In this document: positions 58,759 to 64,000 of the stretch, one piece after another | Position numbering within the stretch: the first letter of the stretch is position 1 | Layout of the letters: every line of letters starts with the position of its first letter | Assembly: GCA_003971905.1 (NCBI GenBank) | Contig: RSEE01000010.1 | Coordinates: 434,001-498,000, forward strand | DNA from: Moniliella sp. 'wahieum' | Lineage: Eukaryota; Basidiomycota; Moniliellomycetes; Moniliellales; Moniliellaceae | Length of the DNA: 64,000 nt | Direction: 5' to 3' | The notes under the pieces: model-generated | The model's input: only the letters and a program-made list of their open reading frames with translations | The model's database searches: none | Told to the model about the DNA's origin: nothing | Position numbers and translations under genes: made by a program

Positions 58759-59472
58759 TGCAGGCAAATAAGAGCCGTCGCGATAACGGAGAGAGTTAAT
58801 AAGATGTGATGGAGATGGAAAAAGATGCTGATAAGAGTGGAAGGTAGAAGTAGTAGAGGTCGCAATCTGTGTTGGTGAGATGCTTTCCAACACGACGGAG
58901 AGGCACTGCTTTAATACAAGAACCGTCTGGCCAGATACAACCCCTATAATACTTTACTAATGAAGAGTAGCGAGACATAAAACATGGCGTGCCGCTTGCC
59001 GGCGAAACGTTTGAGACTCTAAATCTGTTGGACCTAGGAGTTAGGCCTTACGCCTTCTTGGACCTTAATAGGCCTCTTGAAGCTTGTGAAGGGGTTTTGA
59101 TCTTCTTAGACCTCAGATCTCAGACCACATTTTGGGCCCTGTCTGTACTGCGCATCAAAAAACCGGCGTAAGTGCTCCGATCCCCCTCATTTTCGCCTCT
59201 ATCCCATCTGGTGAATAGTTAGTACTAGCAGGAGAAACAGGAATTCGTCACCGTTCCTACACCCCCGCGGGGCTCCAGTCGGACCTGGAACGATGTATCG
59301 AACCGTTCTCTCCCCCGCATTGTTGTGGTGAACGCATGAACCGTGGATGATGATCGATGACGTCGATGACAGTGGCAAGTGGGCTCAGAGAGTGCGCTAG
59401 ATACTCAGGATGAGCCTGAGGCCTGTGAGATTTGAATCTGACGTCTGATGGATCTGAGATCTCTGAGATCTG

Positions 59473-59488
59473 AACGTTGAACGTTGAA
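59473..59488. repeat. heptad micro-array, TGA-ACGT
   Basis: Two AACGTT hexamers each followed by G. Confidence 0.8.
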
Positions 59489-59532
59489 CTTCAACCGTCA
59501 ACGTGTCTCAACGCGTGTGAGCTTCAAGCGTC

Positions 59533-59552
59533 AAGCTTCAAGCTTCAAGCTT
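59533..59552. repeat. heptad micro-array, TCA-AGCT
   Basis: Three AAGCTT hexamers with spacer C. Confidence 0.9.
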
Positions 59553-59585
59553 GAAGACACTGAACGCCGCTGATGATGATCGATG

Positions 59586-59598
59586 AACGTTGAACGTT
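59586..59598. repeat. heptad micro-array, TGA-ACGT
   Basis: Two AACGTT hexamers with spacer G. Confidence 0.75.
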
Positions 59599-59990
59599 CA
59601 GTTGAACGTGCGCTGAACTACCTTTTGGTACTGGTATTGAACTAAGCACAAATACTACCAATGGAGGACAAGTACAGGCATGTATTAGCTCCACAAGATG
59701 GTCTTTCCCCTTGGCCCTATTCATAGAGGGAGACGTACCCGGGAGACCCACAGCCAAGAAACAAGCAGTATATAAGAGTAATAACAGTATAGGTAAATTT
59801 GTGACTAGGCCTCCCTATTGCCTGCCTGCCTCTGGTCTCAGTGCCTCCGCACGCCTCAGCACCGCCTCAGCACAGCCTGTGACATGCTGACATCCCTGGC
59901 AGTATGTTCATCATGCATCATCACTATACCACTAGAGCAAAACTAGCAAATAGCCCTAGGAAGAAGTACCTCTTTTAGTACTTTCATGAG

Positions 59991-60015
59991 TAACCGATAA
60001 CTCGATAACCGGTAA
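59991..60015. repeat. mixed micro-array, constant TAA with varied cores
   Basis: Four TAA triplets are separated by CCGA, CTCGA and CCGG. Confidence 0.8.
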
Positions 60016-60078
60016 CCAGACGCCGCCGCTATGGGCGCGCTATCGGCTAATTATATTATCGATCATTAATCGATAATC

Positions 60079-60147
60079 ATCGATCATCGATCATCGATCA
60101 TCGATCATCGATCATCGATCATCGATCATCGATCATCGATCATCGAT
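60079..60147. repeat. long heptad micro-array, TCA-TCGA
   Basis: The longest array. About nine ATCGAT hexamers with spacer C, with one extra CAT triplet at about 60123-60125 that shifts the register once. Confidence 0.95.
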
Positions 60148-60502
60148 CATCGTCAACTAATATATTCCTTCCCCACGCTTGTTGATCAACTTGTCATCGA
60201 TACAGCGTCATGGATCTGTTCCTTGCAAAAAGCCCCACGCCTAGTCAACCTCTCTTCTACCATCGATATACCATGGGAAATCGATTCCTTTTGGGGAAGT
60301 TCAACTGTACACACCTCGGTGCATCATCAGATGAGATGCTGTGAGAGTGTGCTTTCCGAAAAGTTGCGTGTTGCCGCAAGGTCAATGTGGAAAAATAACC
60401 CTGAAGGAAGGATATGTCTTGTGCCGCTGGCGTACTCACGCAACCACGTGCAAAAGCCAAAATCTCTATATGCTGTAACTGTACCATTGACATGTGACAT
60501 GT

Positions 60503-60620
60503 GACAGAGCTTTAAGGCTGGGACAAAGAAACGCTCTCCTGTACCCCCAACAGGCGAAGCACGGCGGGGCCTGTGGGGGTTGGTGGAAACTGTGGAGGAG
60601 CTGCAGCGAGAGACACAAGG
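60503..60620 (-). mobile_element. 3' end of dispersed retroelement-like repeat
   Basis: On the minus strand it ends TTTGTCCCAGCCTTAAAGCT-CTGTCACATG, matching the shared end with small changes. Nothing coding is recognisable in this copy. Confidence 0.5.
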
Positions 60621-60835
60621 GTGCGGAGAAACTGAGACCAGATCACTGTGAAGACAGCGTGGTGGCTTTTAAATTTTATGCCGTTGCTGCGCCGCTGTCG
60701 CGCTCTTGGCCCTCGCTTCTGCCGCAACCTATCGACTCACTTAGTACTCAACTGAGTCACTGATGCACTGAGTTACTAGTTACGGATGCCTTGATGCCGC
60801 GCCGTACAAAGTAACGTTGAACGTTTTCCAGTCTG

Positions 60836-60849
60836 AGGCCTGACGCGTG
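60836..60849. repeat. mixed heptad pair, TGA with GGCC and CGCG
   Basis: AGGCCT-G-ACGCGT-G; TGA is constant while the core differs. Confidence 0.75.
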
Positions 60850-60882
60850 ACGTGACGCATGAGGGCGGCCTGAAGCCCTGTG

Positions 60883-60896
60883 ACATGTGACATGTG
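60883..60896. repeat. heptad micro-array, TGA-CATG
   Basis: Two ACATGT hexamers each followed by G, and a partial third. Confidence 0.8.
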
Positions 60897-60937
60897 ACAT
60901 GACATGCATGACATGTGAAGTGCATGTGAAGCTTTTG

Positions 60938-60951
60938 AAGCTTGAAGCTTG
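60938..60951. repeat. heptad micro-array, TGA-AGCT
   Basis: Two AAGCTT hexamers with spacer G. Confidence 0.8.
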
Positions 60952-61177
60952 ACGGTTGGAATTGAATATTGGAGCTTGAAGCTTCAAGAACCTCTAGCTT
61001 GAAGGCAGCTCTCGTAGCGAGCTTGCAGTGGCCTCAACGCCTCAGCACCTCAGTACCTCTGGTAATGCTGAGGCCGAGGCTGAGGCTGAGCAGCGCTTGC
61101 TCAGCTGAGCAACCCTCAGGCCTGAGGGCCTCAGGTCCCCTGCCGCTATTATCATTAGATTATCATTAGACGACTTG

Positions 61178-61192
61178 AAGCTTGACGCGTGA
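61178..61192. repeat. mixed heptad pair, TGA with AGCT and CGCG
   Basis: AAGCTT-G-ACGCGT-G in one 7-bp register. Confidence 0.75.
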
Positions 61193-61268
61193 CGAGGGGT
61201 CACCGGTCACCCTACGGATCCCTTTTTAAGCTCTGAGACTTCACCGATCGGCATGGCGCCCATCCCGG

Positions 61269-61318
61269 AGGCCTCAGCCTGAGGCCTCAGCCTGAGGCCT
61301 GATGCATGATGCATGATG
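61269..61318. repeat. mixed micro-array, GGCC to TGCA with TGA
   Basis: Three AGGCCT hexamers, partly separated by AGCCT words, pass directly into two ATGCAT-G units, with TGA kept at the junction. Confidence 0.85.
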
Positions 61319-61386
61319 TGTATGATGCCTGATCGAGATCTCGCTGACGTCCAAACCCTTATATTGATCCCTATATTGATCCCTAT

Positions 61387-61950
61387 CATTGACAGAACTT
61401 AAGGCTGGGACAGGGAAACGCTATACGCCTAAACTGTCACAGTCGGGGCTACAGCTACAGCGAGGGAGACCAGAATCGGACTACGCCAAGGGGTGTAGCA
61501 ATCGTTCGTGGGGAAGAAGCAAGAACAGAGGATATATGGTGCGAAGTGGAAGAAACAGGGAAGGAGCGAGACGCTCGAGACGAAGAATTTGGAAAATGGG
61601 AGCGAGATCAGCCAAACTATGACATAAACGGACCGGTTACCGGTTACTCAACTTGCGTGAGTTACTTGGTAGCGCCACTACTGCTAGGGAACCAGCAGGA
61701 TCGCCATGATACCAGGACCCTCTGGTGCTCGCCATCTGGTCCCGTACCCGATGTAGCGCATGTGGACACGGATGAACGCGGTAGACATCCGAGCGAGGAA
61801 CCATTTCCATTGAGATTCACAGTAGTCAACTATAGTCAAATCCTTCCAGTGCGCAAGCATCTTTCCCGCTGTCTCGGTGCCGTAATAGTATATCCTCGCG
61901 TCGTCAAAACCAGGAGGGGAAAACGGCTCTTGCGTGCATCCCTGGTACTT
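61387..61950 (-). mobile_element. 5'-truncated LINE-like element, copy B (decayed)
   Basis: On the minus strand, a decayed coding part (about 61950 to a TAG at 61684-61686) ends VHMRYIGYGTRWRAPEGPG and ILLVP-stop, then an untranslated stretch leads to the shared end CCCTGTCCCAGCCTTAAGTT-CTGTCAATG. Similarity to copy A stops abruptly at about 61950, as in 5' truncation. The frame is interrupted by small indels. Beyond its 3' end lie two ATTGATCCCTAT direct repeats. Confidence 0.65.
61632..61646. repeat. heptad micro-array, TTA-CCGG
   Basis: Two ACCGGT hexamers with spacer T. Confidence 0.75.
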
Positions 61951-61968
61951 TATAGTTGAAGGTTGATG

Positions 61969-62116
61969 ACGATTCCCGTGAGATCAATATTCAATCCCGA
62001 TTCCCGTGAGATCAATGCCGATTCCAGTGAAGTCAATGCCGATTACAGTGAGGTCAATGCCGATTCCAGTGAGGTCAATGCCGATTCTACAGTGAGATCA
62101 ATGCCGATTCCATGAG
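61969..62116. repeat. 21-bp minisatellite
   Basis: About seven variants of CGATTCCAGTGAGGTCAATGC in tandem, differing mostly at CCC/CCA/ACA and GAGA/GAGG/GAAG positions. Confidence 0.9.
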
Positions 62117-62867
62117 GTTCTTGGAGCTCAGAACGTCGGTCCCGTTCCGCCCCTGCCGTTCACGCCTCCCACTGTCATGCAATCATGCACCTCAGGCTTG
62201 ACCTCAAGGTACACTCCAGCGTGTAATGCTGCCTAACCAGTGACTAGCCAGGTCGGCACAGCTCTCTTCTATATCCGGACCTAACCCACCTCTCAGGACC
62301 TATAGACTCCCATCCTTCTCTGGCCCCAGCTGAGCTGACTAGCACTCCCTACCGCGATGGTAGTCGACCGTGTATATATAGTACCTTGACGTTCATCGTT
62401 GGCCGAGGGGTGTCCATCAAATATGTAGCAAAAGTTCTGGGCTCTTTTAGAAGCCTATAAAGTCTCTGTTGTCTCTTCTGACCTCGGTCTCACACGAACA
62501 ATGCCGAGAACATATCATTCTTTTTCAGCATATTCGTCTCCATCTTCTTTCAAAAGTGTATATGGAAATGATGAGTGAGAAGCACAGACGCAATCCACCA
62601 TCCACTGTAGTACTAATATAGCCTCCATATATGTACTCACATGATGCGGGGAGAGTAAGGGGGGGGGGGGTGCTATCCGCCAAAAATACAATAACGTGGA
62701 GTGGATGCGCCGCGCGTCCAAGAGTACCTCTATTATATATCAGTACATCAGTAGAGTGTAGAGCAACCGAATCCGAACTCCACGCATCACCCTCTTCCCC
62801 GGGCAGTGCACCCCCCAACACAAAGAAGTCAGTTTCCCCTCAGTACTAGAGAACGTCCATTTCATTG

Positions 62868-63266
62868 GCAGACTTAAGAAGGCTGGGACAGGGGAACGCT
62901 ACGTCTAAACCTAACCGTTCATCTTGCGGGGGTTACTTAGGGGCGCCACCAGGGTCAAGGAACCAGGGGGATCGCCAGGATATCAGGACCCTCCGGCTCA
63001 CGCCATCCGGTCCCGTACCCTAGGAAGCGCGTATGGACACGGAGGAACGTGGTTGACATCCGAGCGAGGAACCATTTCCACTGAGACTTAGTAGCCAACT
63101 CCTTCCAATGCACAAACAACTTGCTCGCCGTCTTGGTGCCGTAGTATCCTCGCGTCGTCAAAACCAGGGGGAAAAACGTCTCTTGAGTGCGTCCCTGGTA
63201 CTTGGCGTTCTTCTCGCATTCTGCTTGTTCAAGCATCCGAAGCAGCTCCTTCTCCCGGCGTTCCAA
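62868..63266 (-). mobile_element. 5'-truncated LINE-like element, copy A
   Basis: On the minus strand an open frame (63266-62955, 103 codons) contains EKNAKYQGRTQETFFPLVLT, TRGYYGTKTASKLFVHWKEL and ends VHTRFLGYGTGWREPEGPD-ILAIPLVP-stop. The F-x-P-L-V-x-T-x-G-x-x-G pattern resembles the region after reverse transcriptase in several LINE-like ORFs (from memory; inference). The 3' untranslated part ends CCCTGTCCCAGCCTTCTTAA-GTCTGCCAATG. No reverse-transcriptase core is visible upstream, so the copy is truncated. About 80 per cent similar by eye to copy B over the shared part, with stop codons at the same position (TGA here, TAG in B). Confidence 0.65.
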
Positions 63267-64000
63267 GGGGGGTTGCGGTGCTCGCGTGCACCACCCTCCG
63301 GAACGCGCTCTGCGCTGCCAGTGATCCTATATAATGCTCTACTGTTCCTCTCGTCTATAAAAGTTTTTGCCACTTGAAATGAAAGAGACAGATTTTTGTG
63401 TTAGACGTGGTACATGTTAGGCACAGTCTCTCGCTCGAGGCCCCACTGTCTTAATATTTGCTGTGACGCGTGACGGCGTTCTCGAAGCTCTCGACCCTCT
63501 GTTGGTCCCCTGGCGACTTGAACGCGGGGGTAACCGGTAATGGGTAATGGAACGCGTAGCTAGAGCACAATATATAACTGGCATAACCTCCTGGCGCGCG
63601 GTAATACATACGGCACTCTGCCCTTTTAATTGTATTTTCGCAGACTATTCGATCGTTGTGGGACCACACTACGCAGCGGTACTAATTGTACAACCGCTCT
63701 CCTCCACAGCTGCCCGCCCAGGGGGCGCAATTTCCTCTGCTCCTTGGGCAGCACTGTGCGCCTTGGCGTTTTTGTGGCGCGCACCCGGCACTGGCATTGT
63801 ATCTGTCGCCTAGTACTGACAACTGGCATACCCGCGGCAGGGGCACACGTCGGCGCGTGGCTCGTGGCTCGTGCGCCTTATTATATATATAGGAAAAGTG
63901 CCTCCGTCAGAGTTAATTCGTTCGCACCACCATCTCTGTCGTTAGAGTCGTTGTCGCTACCGCATCATGGCTTTGCACGCAGCGCTTACTCCACCTCGGT

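Larger units (their letters stand above)
58759..64000. other. 5.2-kb gene-poor, repeat-rich end
   Basis: No host gene recognised. It contains the densest set of heptad micro-arrays, a 21-bp minisatellite, and three retroelement-like 3' ends in the same orientation. 62150-62870 shows nothing recognisable apart from a run of about ten G near 62659. 63270-64000 holds no assignable gene. Confidence 0.6.

Noticed and set aside
60079-60147. Possible CRISPR-like or telomeric repeat
   Set aside because: Units are 7 bp with no spacers and not TTAGGG-like; the host is a eukaryote, so neither reading applies.

Overview
The window is nuclear DNA of a filamentous or dimorphic fungus. About seventeen protein-coding genes are recognisable. 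They are eukaryotic housekeeping genes with short spliceosomal introns of roughly 50-80 nt, usually GTACGT/GTATGT at the donor, TACTAAC- or GCTAAC-like branch points and YAG acceptors. Few introns per gene, GC-rich coding sequence, a fungal PMT mannosyltransferase and an exgD-like membrane glucanase fit a fungus, most likely an intron-poor basidiomycete. I cannot name the species. No rRNA, tRNA, CRISPR, viral or bacterial gene was recognised.

Layout. 1-12 kb: a membrane-anchored GH5 beta-1,3-glucanase, a short UBX protein, the 26S proteasome subunit RPN2 and the mitochondrial tRNA t6A enzyme QRI7, all on +. 12-20 kb: a Pumilio-repeat protein (+) converging on a large Ser-rich membrane protein with a GRAM-like end (-). 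20-30 kb: a gene-poor stretch interrupted only by an AAAP amino-acid permease (-). 30-56 kb is gene dense: OXR1/TLDc (-), Rab GDI (+), an APE1-like AP endonuclease (-), CTF18 (+), a SNF5/SFH1 chromatin-remodelling subunit (+), a kinesin-3 (+), a SIRT5-like sirtuin (-), SEC63 (+) and a protein O-mannosyltransferase (-). 56-59 kb: a DHA1-type MFS transporter (-). 59-64 kb: no host gene, only repeats and decayed retroelement ends.

Functional themes include protein quality control and secretion (RPN2, UBX, SEC63, PMT), genome maintenance (APE1, CTF18, SNF5), vesicle and motor transport (GDI, kinesin-3) and mitochondrial functions (QRI7, SIRT5-like, possibly APE1 and OXR1). There is no operon logic, but three head-to-head pairs (OXR1/GDI1, APE1/CTF18, sirtuin/SEC63) share short intergenic spacers.

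Two features dominate. First, nearly every conserved gene is broken by isolated one-base indels, often in homopolymer runs, while protein similarity continues undisturbed in the next frame. This points to uncorrected sequencing error rather than pseudogenes, so many coordinates below are envelopes spanning frameshifts. Second, the intergenic DNA carries at least two dozen micro-arrays with one rule: a constant TNA trinucleotide (TCA, TGA, TTA or TAA) alternating with a 4-bp self-complementary core (TGCA, TCGA, ACGT, AGCT, CGCG, GGCC, CTAG, CATG, CCGG, TTAA), giving a 7-bp period. In mixed arrays the core changes while the TNA stays fixed. I know of no named repeat class like this and regard it as the most interesting signal in the window.
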